Shown: positions 7,138 to 15,188 of the stretch, piece by piece
Layout of the letters: each line of letters begins with the position of its first letter
Position numbering within the stretch: the first letter of the stretch is position 1
Origin: Desulfovibrio sp.
GTDB taxonomy: Bacteria > Desulfobacterota > Desulfovibrionia > Desulfovibrionales > Desulfovibrionaceae
Direction of reading: 5' to 3'
Length of the DNA: 21,671 nt
Assembly: GCA_031275955.1 (NCBI GenBank)
Contig: JAISNZ010000134.1
Location: 1 to 21,671 of the forward strand
The notes under the pieces: generated by a model
Told to the model about the DNA's origin: nothing
Databases searched by the model: none
What the model saw: only the letters and a program-made list of their open reading frames with translations
Position numbers and translations under genes: made by a program

Positions 7138-7220
7138 CCGGCGGGGGTTGGGGCGGAGATCCAATCCGGCAATGTTTCCCCTGAGCTTGCCGCCTGATGG
7201 GGGCCCAGGGAACAGGGGTC

Positions 7221-8069
7221 TTAATATGGATAGAATCCCCGGCCGCTTTTCACGCCCAGTTTACCCGCGCGCACCATCTTTTTCAGCAGCGGGGCCGGGC
7301 GGTATTTGGGGTCGCCGTATTCCTTGCTCAGGACTTCCATAATCGCCAGCACCACGTCCAGTCCGATGAGGTCGGCAAGGGCCAGCGGCCCCATGGGGTG
7401 GTTGCCGCCGTAAATCATGCCGTTGTCGATATCCTTCTCCGTGCCCACGCCTTCTTCCAGGAGGAAGATCGCCTCGTTGAGGAAAGGAATCAGCATCCGG
7501 TTGACGATGAAGCCGGCTTTGTCCTGGGAGATGATGCTGACCTTGCCCAGCTTCTCGCCCACAGCCAGGGCCGTCTTCAGGGTTTCTTCGCCTGTGGACA
7601 GGCCCCTGACCACTTCCAGAAGGCGCATGGCGGGCACCGGATTGAAGAAGTGCATGCCGAGCACCTTGTCCGGGCGACGGGTATAGGAGGCGATATGGGT
7701 GATGGAAATGGAGGAGGTGTTGGAGGCCAGGATGGTTTCCGGACGGGCCAGGGAGTCGACCTCGGCAAAGACGGCCCCTTTGGCCTCAATATTTTCAAAA
7801 ATCGCCTCCACAACGAGATCGGCCGTGGCGACGTCCTTGATGCTATCCGTGACGCGCACCCTGCCGATGGCCGCGGAAGCGGCTTCCGCGGTGATTTTGC
7901 CCTTGGCGGCCAGCTTTTCCAGACGGCTGGCGATGCCCGCCGCGCCCTTGGCCGCGAGTTCCCGGGTGGCGTCCTGCAGGGTGACGTCATAGCCCGCCGC
8001 GGCGGCCACCTGGGCAATGCCGGAACCCATCTGGCCGGAGCCGATAACGTGTATTGTCTTGATTTCCAT
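7221..8069 (-). CDS. hbd: 3-hydroxybutyryl-CoA dehydrogenase
   Basis: This NAD(P)-dependent cytoplasmic enzyme interconverts 3-hydroxyacyl-CoA and 3-oxoacyl-CoA; 282 residues, the same size as stand-alone clostridial Hbd. The Rossmann motif GSGQMGSG is at 10-17. The catalytic set is visible: S119/S120 in SNTSS, H140 in GMHFFNPVP, E152 and N190 in GFIVNRM. The start at 8069 is chosen because GGAGG lies 5 bases before it and because it places the Rossmann motif at the normal distance; an upstream in-frame ATG is possible but would add unlike residues. It lies 108 bases after nfnB on the same strand. Probable roles are butyrate or crotonyl-CoA metabolism, or polyhydroxybutyrate-type chemistry; the partner genes are not here. 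Confidence 0.93.
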   Translation of the reverse strand: MEIKTIHVIGSGQMGSGIAQVAAAAGYDVTLQDATRELAAKGAAGIASRLEKLAAKGKITAEAASAAIGRVRVTDSIKDVATADLVVEAIFENIEAKGAVFAEVDSLARPETILASNTSSISITHIASYTRRPDKVLGMHFFNPVPAMRLLEVVRGLSTGEETLKTALAVGEKLGKVSIISQDKAGFIVNRMLIPFLNEAIFLLEEGVGTEKDIDNGMIYGGNHPMGPLALADLIGLDVVLAIMEVLSKEYGDPKYRPAPLLKKMVRAGKLGVKSGRGFYPY

Positions 8070-8145
8070 GGAGACCTCCATATTTGCGGTGCATAAAAGT
8101 TGTGCCGCCCCTGCCGTCTTTCCGATTCCTGTCTGTTTCAAGCCA

Positions 8146-8168
8146 CATCCGGCTCCAGCCGCCGGATG
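8146..8168 (-). terminator. Hairpin between nfnB and hbd
   Basis: CATCCGGC (8146-8153) and GCCGGATG (8161-8168) form an 8-pair perfect stem with a 7-base loop, 10 bases after the nfnB stop. No T-run follows on the - strand, so it may be a weak terminator or an mRNA end-stabilising stem that lowers hbd expression relative to nfnAB. Confidence 0.4.
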
Positions 8169-8177
8169 ACTCCGCGC

Positions 8178-9560
8178 TCACAAACTCTGCAAATATTCAT
8201 GGATGCTGTCCGCGGCCAGCCGTCCGGCCCCGGCGGCCAGGATAACCGTGGCCGCGCCGGTGACGATGTCGCCGCCGGCCCAGACTCCCAGCTTGCTGGT
8301 GCGACCATGTTCGTCCGCCACAATGTATCCCCTTCTGTCAACCTTCAGGTCAGGGGTCGTGGCGGTGATCAGCGGGTTCGCATTGGCGCCCACGGCAATG
8401 ATGGCCTGATCGCAGGCGAGGCTCCGCCTGTTGCCGGTGGGTACCGGGCTGCGCCGCCCGGAGGCGTCCGGCTCGCCCAGCCGCATGGCCTCGACTTCAA
8501 CCGCGGCCAGACGGCCGTTGGAGCCGGAGAAGAACAAAGGAGCGGAGAGAAAGATGAATTCCACTCCCTCTTCTTCGGCATGGCGCACTTCTTCCGCCCT
8601 GGCCGGGAGTTCCTGGCGGGAGCGGCGGTATACGCAATAAACCTTTTCCGCCCCCAGGCGCAAGGCGGTGCGGCAGGCGTCCATGGCCACATTGCCGCCG
8701 CCGAAGACGCAGACGCTTTTCCCCGCCGGCAGGGGAGTGTCGTATTCCGGAAAGAGATAGGCCTTCATGAGATTGCTGCGGGTCAGGTACTCGTTGGCGC
8801 TGTAGACGCCGATCAGGTTTTCCCCGTCTATGTTCAGGAAGGAGGGCAGTCCGGCGCCCACGCCGACGTACACCGCGTCAAAACCCTCCTTGCCGAGCAG
8901 TTCGTCCACGGTCAGGGTACGCCCCACCAGCACGTTACACTCAATCCGGACGCCCAGTTTCGTGAGGTAGGCCACATCGCTGGCCACCACCGCCTTGGGC
9001 AGGCGGAACTCGGGGATTCCGTAGACCAGCACTCCTCCGGGCTGGTGCAGGGCCTCAAAAACGGTTACCTCGTGGCCGAGGCGGATCAGGTCGCCGGCCG
9101 CAATCAGGCCGCCCGGGCCGGAGCCCACCACCGCCACCCTGCGTCCGCTGGGCGGGGCGATGTCCGGCCGTCCCAGGCCGGGTCGGCCGCGCGCCCAATC
9201 TCCCACATAGCGCTCCAGGGCGCCGATGGCTACTGGCTCTCCCTTTTTGCCCACAATACACTGCCCCTCGCACTGATTTTCCTGCGGGCACACCCGGCCG
9301 CATACCGCGGGCAGGGCATTGCGGGTCCAGACGGCATAGGCGGCTTCCCGGATCCGGCCTTCCCTGACATGGCCGATAAATTCAGGAATAGGCACCGATA
9401 CGGGACAGGCTTCCCTGCATTTCGGTTTTTTACAGCGCAAACAGCGCTCCGCCTCAAGAACGGCCTGCTCGTCGCTGTAGCCCAAAGGCACTTCGCCGAA
9501 ATTGCGGCGCCGCTGATCGGCCTTTTGTTCGGCCATTTCCTGACGTTTTCCTGTTTTCAT
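8178..9560 (-). CDS. nfnB: NfnB: NADPH-binding large subunit of electron-bifurcating transhydrogenase
   Basis: This protein belongs to the glutamate-synthase small-subunit-like flavoprotein family. Next to nfnA it is best read as the large subunit of NADH-dependent reduced ferredoxin:NADP+ oxidoreductase (also annotated as sulfide dehydrogenase or gltA-like). It has 460 residues. Two cysteine groups for [4Fe-4S] clusters are present: C40, C43, C48, C52 and C87, C91, C97, C101. Then come the FAD motif GSGPGG (146-151), the NADP(H) motif FGGGNVAMDA with YRRSRQELPAR, and a C-terminal GVWAGGDIVTGAATVI flavin-closing motif. Its ATG directly follows the nfnA stop (TAG then ATG). An alternative ATG eight codons later also has a nearby AGGA. 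No large glutamate synthase subunit lies here, which supports Nfn over glutamate synthesis. Confidence 0.9.
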   Translation of the reverse strand: MKTGKRQEMAEQKADQRRRNFGEVPLGYSDEQAVLEAERCLRCKKPKCREACPVSVPIPEFIGHVREGRIREAAYAVWTRNALPAVCGRVCPQENQCEGQCIVGKKGEPVAIGALERYVGDWARGRPGLGRPDIAPPSGRRVAVVGSGPGGLIAAGDLIRLGHEVTVFEALHQPGGVLVYGIPEFRLPKAVVASDVAYLTKLGVRIECNVLVGRTLTVDELLGKEGFDAVYVGVGAGLPSFLNIDGENLIGVYSANEYLTRSNLMKAYLFPEYDTPLPAGKSVCVFGGGNVAMDACRTALRLGAEKVYCVYRRSRQELPARAEEVRHAEEEGVEFIFLSAPLFFSGSNGRLAAVEVEAMRLGEPDASGRRSPVPTGNRRSLACDQAIIAVGANANPLITATTPDLKVDRRGYIVADEHGRTSKLGVWAGGDIVTGAATVILAAGAGRLAADSIHEYLQSL

Positions 9561-10415
9561 CTACCTACCCGCCTCATCCCGGCAGCACATTTCCCGAAAA
9601 CGGCTGTAAGACAGCGCCTCTGCCTCGCGATACGCCCCCAGGCGGGTATTGAGGGCATCGAAATCCACTTTATGCCCGTCAAATTCCGGCCCGTCCACAC
9701 AGGCGAATTTAATCGCCCCATCCACGCTCACCCTGCAGCAGCCGCACATTCCCGTGCCGTCCACCATCAGCGCGTTCAGGCTGACATAGGCGGGCACGCC
9801 AAAATCCCCGCTCACCCGGCAGCAGGCCCGCATCATGGGGATGGGGCCGATACAGACCGCCAGCGCGGCCCCGGAGCCCAACGTCCGCAATGTCCTTTCC
9901 AGCAGATCGGTGACAAAGCCGTGGTGCCCGTAAGAACCGTCATCGGTGCAGACCTGAAGATCAGCGCTGATGGCCCGCATTTTCTCTTCCATGATGAGCA
10001 GGGGCCGGCTCCGGGCGCCGATAATGCTGATGACCGTATTGCCCGCCCGGCGGAAACCGCGGGCGATGGGGTGCAGGACAGCCACCCCGGTCCCGCCGCC
10101 GACGCAGATCACTGTTCCCACTTGCCTGATGTCCGTGGGAGACCCCAGGGGGCCGAGCACATCCATGACGGCCTGGCCTTTGTCCAGAGAGGCCAGCAAG
10201 GCGGTGGTCCTGCCCACCACCTGATAGAGAATCGTAATGGAGCCCCGCTCCGGATCAATATCGGCCATGGTCAGGGGAATGCGCTCTCCCCGCTCGTTGG
10301 CCCTGAGAATGACGAACTGGCCGGGCCGGGCCTTCGCGGCCACGCGCGGGGCGTGAATTTCGTTGACGATCACCGAACCCTGAGCCAATACCTGCCTGGA
10401 CAAAATTTCAAACAT
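9561..10415 (-). CDS. nfnA: NfnA: NAD- and FAD-binding small subunit of electron-bifurcating transhydrogenase
   Basis: This 284-residue protein is of the ferredoxin-NADP+ reductase / dihydroorotate dehydrogenase electron-transfer type. An FAD-binding barrel (about 1-95, with PGQFVILR and GRTTALL) is followed by a nucleotide-binding domain beginning VGGGTGVAVLHP (105-116), then a C-terminal iron-sulfur motif DGTGMCGCC (219-227) with C239; C224, C227 and C239, perhaps with D219, would hold the [2Fe-2S] cluster. With NfnB it couples NADH and reduced ferredoxin oxidation to NADP+ reduction in the cytoplasm by flavin-based bifurcation. ATG 10415 is preferred because GAGGTG precedes it; upstream in-frame codons look unlike the family. 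The 151-base gap to dinB suggests it has its own promoter, though I cannot point to one. Confidence 0.9.
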   Translation of the reverse strand: MFEILSRQVLAQGSVIVNEIHAPRVAAKARPGQFVILRANERGERIPLTMADIDPERGSITILYQVVGRTTALLASLDKGQAVMDVLGPLGSPTDIRQVGTVICVGGGTGVAVLHPIARGFRRAGNTVISIIGARSRPLLIMEEKMRAISADLQVCTDDGSYGHHGFVTDLLERTLRTLGSGAALAVCIGPIPMMRACCRVSGDFGVPAYVSLNALMVDGTGMCGCCRVSVDGAIKFACVDGPEFDGHKVDFDALNTRLGAYREAEALSYSRFREMCCRDEAGR

Positions 10416-10566
10416 CGTTTCACCTCGGCGTGTTTCGCCCTTTCGGGTTCCGTACTTTTGCGGCCAGGGGGCTGAAGCCGTTTGGCCGTGTACTCCGGTC
10501 CTGATGGCCATTTTATTTTGGGCTTGCCGTCTTAGAGCATATATGGCCCCGCCCTGAAGGCCCATG
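10416..10566 (-). other. Leader region of nfnAB, no convincing promoter seen
   Basis: This 151-base gap lies between dinB and nfnA. It contains an AT-rich patch (about 10505-10550, with AAAATAAAAT and ATATATG on the - strand), which stands out from the GC-rich surroundings. This is the most likely place for the nfnAB promoter, but no -35 and -10 pair with proper spacing is evident, and I do not see a Rex-type palindrome. Confidence 0.3.
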
Positions 10567-11763
10567 CTACCTTCTTGGTTCCGCGGGCGCTCCGGGGCGA
10601 AAAAGCTTGCCCCGGATCACGGCTTTAGTGCCGAAACGGCCGCGCAGGGCGTCCAGGGCGGCGTCCAGGGCGGCGTCGCGCTTCCGGGCTTCCTCGTCAG
10701 GAGCGGGCAGAAGGGCGAACTGGCGCGTCTCGCGCCCGAAATGGGAGACTCCCAGGCCGATGAGGCGCAAGGGGCGCTCCAGCGAAAGTTCGTCCAGCAG
10801 ACTCCGGGCGGTTTCATAGATGGTCCGGGTAAGGTTGGTGGGCTGCCGGAGGGTGCGGCTGCGGGTTTTCTGGCTGAAGTCGGCGAAGGTGACCTTCAGG
10901 GTAATGGTGCGTCCGGCGAGATTCCGGCGGCGCAGGGAATGTCCCACCCGTTCGGCCTGGCGCAGGAGCCAGACGCCGAGTTCTTCCTTGTCGTTAAGAT
11001 CCGCGGGGAAGGTGTTTTCGGCGCTTTCGGATTTGGGAGCGGAGCCGGGTTCCACAGGTCGGGAATCCAGGCCCTGAGCGCGGGCATAGAGAACATCGCC
11101 GAATTTTCCCAGGCGTTTTCGCCAGAAGGCGGGGGGCAGGCGGCCGACTTCAGCCGCGGCGCGGATGCCCAGGGTTTCCAGAATCTCCAGGGTGCGCCTG
11201 CCCACGCCGGGGATTTTGCCGACGGGCAGGGTCTGCAGGAAGGAGGGGATCTCCTCCGGGGTCAGGATCGTCAGTCCCGCGGGCTTGCGCAGATCCGAGG
11301 CGATCTTAGCCAGAAATTTGACCGGGGCGACGCCCAGGGAACAGCTCAGGCCGGTTTCGTCGCGGATGGTCCGCTGAATGGTTCCGGCAATGGTCCTGAC
11401 AGGTCCGCACAGGCGCTCCAGGCCGGTGAGGTCCAGATAGGCCTCGTCAATGGAGGCCTGTTCCACCAGGGGGGAAAACCTGTCCAGAATAGACATGACC
11501 TCACGGGATTTTTCCTGGTAGCGCTTCATGCGCCCGGGAATGAAGATGCCGTGGGGGCAGAGCCGCCTGGCCTGGAACAGGGGCATGGCCGAATGCACGC
11601 CGAAGCGGCGCGCCTCATAGGAGGCCGTGGAAACCACCCCGCGCTTCCCGGCTCCGATAATCAGCGCCTTTCCCCTGTATTCCGGAATATCCAGTTGTTC
11701 CACGGAGGCGAAGAAGGCGTCCATGTCCAGATGCAGAATCCAAGGCGCGGGTTCTGTGCCCAT
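10567..11763 (-). CDS. dinB: DNA polymerase IV (Y-family, lesion bypass)
   Basis: This is an error-prone Y-family polymerase that copies past damaged bases; 398 residues. Motifs in order: the metal-binding DMDAFFASVE (13-22), YEARRFGV (49-56), SIDEAYLD (104-111; D106 and E107 are catalytic), the helix-hairpin-helix IPGVGRR (184-190), and the little-finger domain from about 240. QFALLP (348-353) sits where Pol IV proteins carry the sliding-clamp binding motif, just before the usual ALDALRGRFG. The start lies 20 bases after the cheA stop, so it may be co-transcribed with cheA; no LexA-type operator is visible in that short gap. Catalytic residues all look intact. Confidence 0.95.
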   Translation of the reverse strand: MGTEPAPWILHLDMDAFFASVEQLDIPEYRGKALIIGAGKRGVVSTASYEARRFGVHSAMPLFQARRLCPHGIFIPGRMKRYQEKSREVMSILDRFSPLVEQASIDEAYLDLTGLERLCGPVRTIAGTIQRTIRDETGLSCSLGVAPVKFLAKIASDLRKPAGLTILTPEEIPSFLQTLPVGKIPGVGRRTLEILETLGIRAAAEVGRLPPAFWRKRLGKFGDVLYARAQGLDSRPVEPGSAPKSESAENTFPADLNDKEELGVWLLRQAERVGHSLRRRNLAGRTITLKVTFADFSQKTRSRTLRQPTNLTRTIYETARSLLDELSLERPLRLIGLGVSHFGRETRQFALLPAPDEEARKRDAALDAALDALRGRFGTKAVIRGKLFRPGAPAEPRR

Positions 11764-11783
11764 AGCGCATTCCGGCCTTTTTC

Positions 11784-14630
11784 CTACATCGCCCGGGAAG
11801 TGGCGAGGATATAAATTTCGTGGGGGTCAAGGATGAGGATGACGCTGCCGTCGCCCATAATGGTGGCTCCGGAGATCCCCTTGATGTCGCCGAGATAGGA
11901 CCCCAGGGGTTTGATGACGATCTCCTGGCGTTCCAGAAGGCGATCCACAACCAGGCCCAGGCGGCGATCGTTGTCGTGGATGACGACCACGGAAAGGACC
12001 TCGTGCTGGTAGGAATCGCTTTCCAGGCCGAGGAGCTCGGAAAGATTGACGATGCCCAGCACCTCGCCGCGCAGGGTGACGGCCTTGCGGCCTTTGACGT
12101 CGGTCAGGCGGTGGGCCTCGATCTTGGTGGTCTCGGAAACGGCGTCCAGGGGGATGGCGAACATCTCCGTGCCCACATTGACCATAAGCGCGTCGATGAT
12201 GGCCAGGGTCAGGGGCAGGGAGAGGGTGAACTTGGTGCCTTTGCCCACTTCGGAGAGGATGTTGATGCTCCCCTTGAGGTTTTTGATGTTGGTGCGGACC
12301 ACGTCCATGCCCACGCCCCGGCCGGAGATGTCCGTGATGACTTCGGCGGAGGAGAAGCCGGGGGCGAAGATGAGTTCCATGGATTCGCGCTCGTCCAGGT
12401 TCCTGACCTCTTCCGGGGTGAGGATGCCCTTTTTGACGGCCACCTCGCGCATTTTTTCCGGATCAATGCCCTTGCCGTCGTCCTCGATCTCAATGGCCAC
12501 GGAATTGCCCTTATAGTAGGCGCGCAGCCAGACGCTGCCCTTGAGGGGCTTATGCCGCTCCTTGCGGTCTCCTTCCGGCTCGATGCCGTGGTCCATGGCA
12601 TTGCGGATGAGGTGGACCAGGGGATCGCCGATGACCTCGACGACGCTTTTATCCTGCTCCGTCTCCTCTCCTTCCATGATCAGGTCCACTTCCTTGCCGC
12701 TCTTGCGGGACAAGTCGCGCACCAGGCGGGGAAAGCGGGAAAAGACGGAGGAAACCGGCACCATGCGCACCTTCATGATCGTGTCCTGCAAATCGTCGGA
12801 AATGCGGGCCATGGCATAGGTGGTTTCGGAGAGGTTCTGGGCGATGAGGCCCACATCGGCGTTGTTGACGCCCTCCAGTTGGCGGGCCAGCATGGAATAG
12901 CGGTTGCGGTTGATGATCAGCTCGCCGATGAGGTTCATCAGGTGATCGAGTTTTTCGTGGTCCACCCGGATGGTGGAGGAAGACTTGGCGCCGCCGTCGT
13001 CCGCCTTGCCGGGGTGCGCTGCCGGCTTGGCGGCGGGAGGGGCCGCGGCCGGTTTGGCGGCGGGGGCCGCTGCCGGCTGGGCCGCCGTGGGAGGGGCCGC
13101 GGCCGGTTCGGCGGCGGGAGGGGCCGCTGCCGGCTGGGCCACGGCGGGAGGGGCCGCGGCGATTTCTGCGGAAGCCGGGGCGCCGGCTGTTTCCGGAGAG
13201 GACGGGGCGGCCGGGGGAGAAGGAGGGGTTCCCGCAAGGCGCGCCACGGCGTCCTTGAGCATATCCTCAATAATGGCGCATTCCTGCTGCAGGAGATCGG
13301 CCATCAGGGAAAAATCAATCCCGCTGGAGCGGCCCTGATCCACAAGGCCCGCGGTGCGCTGGGCATAGACTTTTATTTCATCTAACCCCATGAAATTGCA
13401 TGAATTTTGGATTGTGGTCAGGGAGCGGAACAGGGCATCGGCGTATTCCCGGTTGGCGCCGTCGGCGCGGGCCCCTTCCAGGGCGCTCTTGATGGTGCCG
13501 AACTGCTGTCCGATGGTGTTCTGGAAGATTTGCAGATCATGGCTGTCCACGGCGGGCGTCCCCGTTTTTTGGGGGGCGGCGGTTTTTTGGGCGGCCGGGT
13601 CTTCGCCGGCCTGCGAGGAAACCAGGCTGGCGGGCGGTTCGACGGCGCCGCCGGCAACCGCCTGCCGCAGCTTTTCCAGAAGTTCGGAGGCGTCAAAGGG
13701 AGCGGCCGTGCCGGCCGCGGTATCAATGCGGTAGACGAGGGCCTCAAGGACGTCCACTACCAGGAGGAGCAGATCCACCAGAGGCGAGGAAACCGCGTAT
13801 TCGTCCTTGCGCACGGCGTTGAGCAGGGTTTCCGCTTCGTGGGTGAGGCTGTTCATCTCCTGGAAGCCCACAATACCGCTGTTGCCCTTGAGGTTGTGAA
13901 AATAGCGGAACAGATCGTTGATCAGATCATGGTTCCGGGGATCCTTTTCCAGCTCCAGAAGGCCGTCGGAGAGACTGGAAAAGGTATCTTTGGCCTCTTC
14001 GATAAAGTCGCGCAGGTGGCCCTCGCCAAAGGCGGTCAGGGAATAGGCCGGCAGATTGGGCAGGGTTTCCAGCCAGCCCTGCACATCCCCCCCCTGGCGG
14101 GCCGAGGCCTGGGCGGCCGGGGCCGCCGCGGGCGCCGGGGTGGTCTCCGGGGCCGCCGGAGAAGGAGCCGGCTCAGGGGCCGCCGCGGGCGCCGGGGTGG
14201 TCTCCGGGGCCGCCGCGGGCGCCGGGGGGGATCCGCCGCCGGCCTTGAGGGCGTCCAGTTTATCCACCAGGGAGGAAATATCCACATCTCCCTCGGTATT
14301 AGTGCTTTCCAGACTGTCGATCATCTGGCGCAAGGCGTCTGTGGAGGCCAGGATGATGTCCATGATCTCCGAATTCACCGTCATATTGCCCTTGCGCAGC
14401 TCATCCAGGATATTTTCCGCCCTGTGGGCCAGGGTGTTCATCCTGTTCAGGCCCATGAAGCCGGAGGCTCCCTTGAGGGAGTGCATGGGGCGGAAAATCT
14501 CGTTGAGCAGCGAGAGATTGTCCGGAGCTTTTTCCAGCTCCAGCAGGTTGGGCTCTATCGTCTCAAGATGCTCTTTGGCTTCAACGATAAAATCCGCAAA
14601 CAGTTCCGGATCCATGAAATCCTGGCTCAT
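11784..14630 (-). CDS. cheA: Chemotaxis histidine kinase CheA with two active and one degenerate HPt domain
   Basis: This is the kinase of the chemosensory array, 948 residues (E. coli CheA has about 650). Domain order: HPt1 (1-125) with H50 in MHSLKG; an Ala-Pro linker (134-176); HPt2 (about 195-325) with H245 in FHNLKG; a third HPt-like helical bundle (about 363-465) whose equivalent site reads TTIQNSCNFMGL, so the His is T405; a long Ala-Pro linker (468-545); the dimerisation domain (from 553); the ATPase with N box HLIRNAMDHG (673-682), DDGKGID (717-723) and GRGVGMD (770-776); and a CheW-like P5 domain (about 815-945). Phosphate would go to CheY and CheB. A likely terminator separates cheY from cheA, so it may have its own promoter in 14631-14803. 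Confidence 0.97.
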   Translation of the reverse strand: MSQDFMDPELFADFIVEAKEHLETIEPNLLELEKAPDNLSLLNEIFRPMHSLKGASGFMGLNRMNTLAHRAENILDELRKGNMTVNSEIMDIILASTDALRQMIDSLESTNTEGDVDISSLVDKLDALKAGGGSPPAPAAAPETTPAPAAAPEPAPSPAAPETTPAPAAAPAAQASARQGGDVQGWLETLPNLPAYSLTAFGEGHLRDFIEEAKDTFSSLSDGLLELEKDPRNHDLINDLFRYFHNLKGNSGIVGFQEMNSLTHEAETLLNAVRKDEYAVSSPLVDLLLLVVDVLEALVYRIDTAAGTAAPFDASELLEKLRQAVAGGAVEPPASLVSSQAGEDPAAQKTAAPQKTGTPAVDSHDLQIFQNTIGQQFGTIKSALEGARADGANREYADALFRSLTTIQNSCNFMGLDEIKVYAQRTAGLVDQGRSSGIDFSLMADLLQQECAIIEDMLKDAVARLAGTPPSPPAAPSSPETAGAPASAEIAAAPPAVAQPAAAPPAAEPAAAPPTAAQPAAAPAAKPAAAPPAAKPAAHPGKADDGGAKSSSTIRVDHEKLDHLMNLIGELIINRNRYSMLARQLEGVNNADVGLIAQNLSETTYAMARISDDLQDTIMKVRMVPVSSVFSRFPRLVRDLSRKSGKEVDLIMEGEETEQDKSVVEVIGDPLVHLIRNAMDHGIEPEGDRKERHKPLKGSVWLRAYYKGNSVAIEIEDDGKGIDPEKMREVAVKKGILTPEEVRNLDERESMELIFAPGFSSAEVITDISGRGVGMDVVRTNIKNLKGSINILSEVGKGTKFTLSLPLTLAIIDALMVNVGTEMFAIPLDAVSETTKIEAHRLTDVKGRKAVTLRGEVLGIVNLSELLGLESDSYQHEVLSVVVIHDNDRRLGLVVDRLLERQEIVIKPLGSYLGDIKGISGATIMGDGSVILILDPHEIYILATSRAM
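13017..13160 (-). repeat. Low-complexity Ala-Pro linker repeats in cheA
   Basis: This stretch encodes repeated PAAAPPAAEPAAAPP-like units with a period of about 54 bases (for example GGGAGGGGCCGCGGCCGGTT recurs from 13035 and, with one change, from 13089). It forms the flexible linker between the HPt region and the kinase core. Repeat number is likely to vary between strains. Confidence 0.7.
14119..14215 (-). repeat. Direct 40-bp repeat in the first cheA linker
   Basis: Positions 14119-14158 and 14176-14215 appear identical over 40 bases, with a period of 57 bases (19 codons). They encode the repeated APETTPAPAAAP linker between HPt1 and HPt2. Confidence 0.8.
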
Positions 14631-14748
14631 ACGCTATTCCTTTGCGGGCGCGTGCCCGGCCGGGACGCCCCTTTCCCTTCACGCGGCCTCGCGGGAAGGT
14701 TTTTTCATTCTGATTTTCCCCGTCCCCGCGACGGGCCTCCGGGAGGGA

Positions 14749-14788
14749 AAGAAGAAAGCCGCGCGTCGGAGCGGGGAGCGCGCGCGGA
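14749..14788 (-). terminator. Probable terminator between cheY and cheA
   Basis: On the - strand CCGCGCG (14788-14782) pairs with CGCGCGG (14766-14760), a 7-pair GC stem with a 15-base loop, followed by CTTTCTTCTTT (14759-14749). It begins 16 bases after the cheY stop. The T-rich tail is interrupted by C, so readthrough into cheA is likely to some degree. Confidence 0.5.
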
Positions 14789-14803
14789 GGCGAATACCTG
14801 TTG

Positions 14804-15175
14804 TCAGCCGATGAGCATGCGGATGTTTTTGACCATCTGTTCGGGCTTGGCGGGTTTGACCATATACAGATTGGCCCCGAGGTTGATGCCCTGCTGGATA
14901 TCTTTTTCCTGTCCTTCCGTGGAGAGGACGACAATGGGCAGATCCCGGTAGGCATCCTGTTCCCGCACGGTCTTGATGAAGGTGAATCCGTCCATGCGCG
15001 GCATGTTGATGTCGGAGATAATCAAATCCACCGGGGATTTCGTGGCGTACAGCTTTTCCAGCCCGTCCAGTCCGTCTTCCGCCATGGTTACTATGAAGCC
15101 TTCCTTTTTCATGATAAAGGCCACAAGGTTCCGCACGGTCTTGGAATCGTCCACAATCAGAATATGTTTTGACAT
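14804..15175 (-). CDS. cheY: Single-domain response regulator CheY
   Basis: This is a 123-residue receiver domain with no output domain, so it most likely acts as the diffusible chemotaxis signal that binds the flagellar motor, or as a phosphate sink. The acidic pair D9-D10, the phospho-acceptor D55 (in ISDINMPRMDG), T86 (in VLSTEG) and K108 (in MVKPAKP) are all in place. ATG 15175 has GGAG 8 bases upstream; the frame is open further upstream but overlaps the cheW end. It follows cheW with a 13-base gap. The substrate for CheA phosphotransfer fits its position in the operon. No CheZ, CheX or CheC phosphatase gene is in the window to reset it. Confidence 0.95.
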   Translation of the reverse strand: MSKHILIVDDSKTVRNLVAFIMKKEGFIVTMAEDGLDGLEKLYATKSPVDLIISDINMPRMDGFTFIKTVREQDAYRDLPIVVLSTEGQEKDIQQGINLGANLYMVKPAKPEQMVKNIRMLIG

Positions 15176-15188
15176 GCCGTCGCTCCTC

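Larger units (their letters stand above)
7009..7220. other. Convergent intergenic gap with hairpins
   Basis: This 212-base gap separates two genes that run toward each other (thioesterase on +, hbd on -). I see no credible coding frame. It holds a strong hairpin at 7080-7108 and a short one at 7123-7137. Neither has a clear T-run on the + side; on the - side the first is followed, after a few bases, by a CTTTTCCC stretch. It probably ends transcription from both sides. Confidence 0.5.

Noticed and set aside
8070..8115. A sigma-54-like GGCAC...TTATGC before hbd
   Set aside because: The GG and GC elements are two bases too far apart for a sigma-54 promoter.
8178..9560. Glutamate synthase small subunit (gltD)
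   Set aside because: No large subunit is nearby and the gene is fused in order to nfnA, so the bifurcating transhydrogenase role is preferred.
8100..10475. A 791-codon open frame on the + strand opposite nfnB and nfnA
   Set aside because: It mirrors the nfn genes, has no recognisable domain, and the - strand has complete cofactor and cluster motifs.
13017..14215. Repeated GC-rich units in cheA as a possible CRISPR or origin repeat array
   Set aside because: They are in frame and encode Ala-Pro linkers, without unique spacers or DnaA-box patterns.
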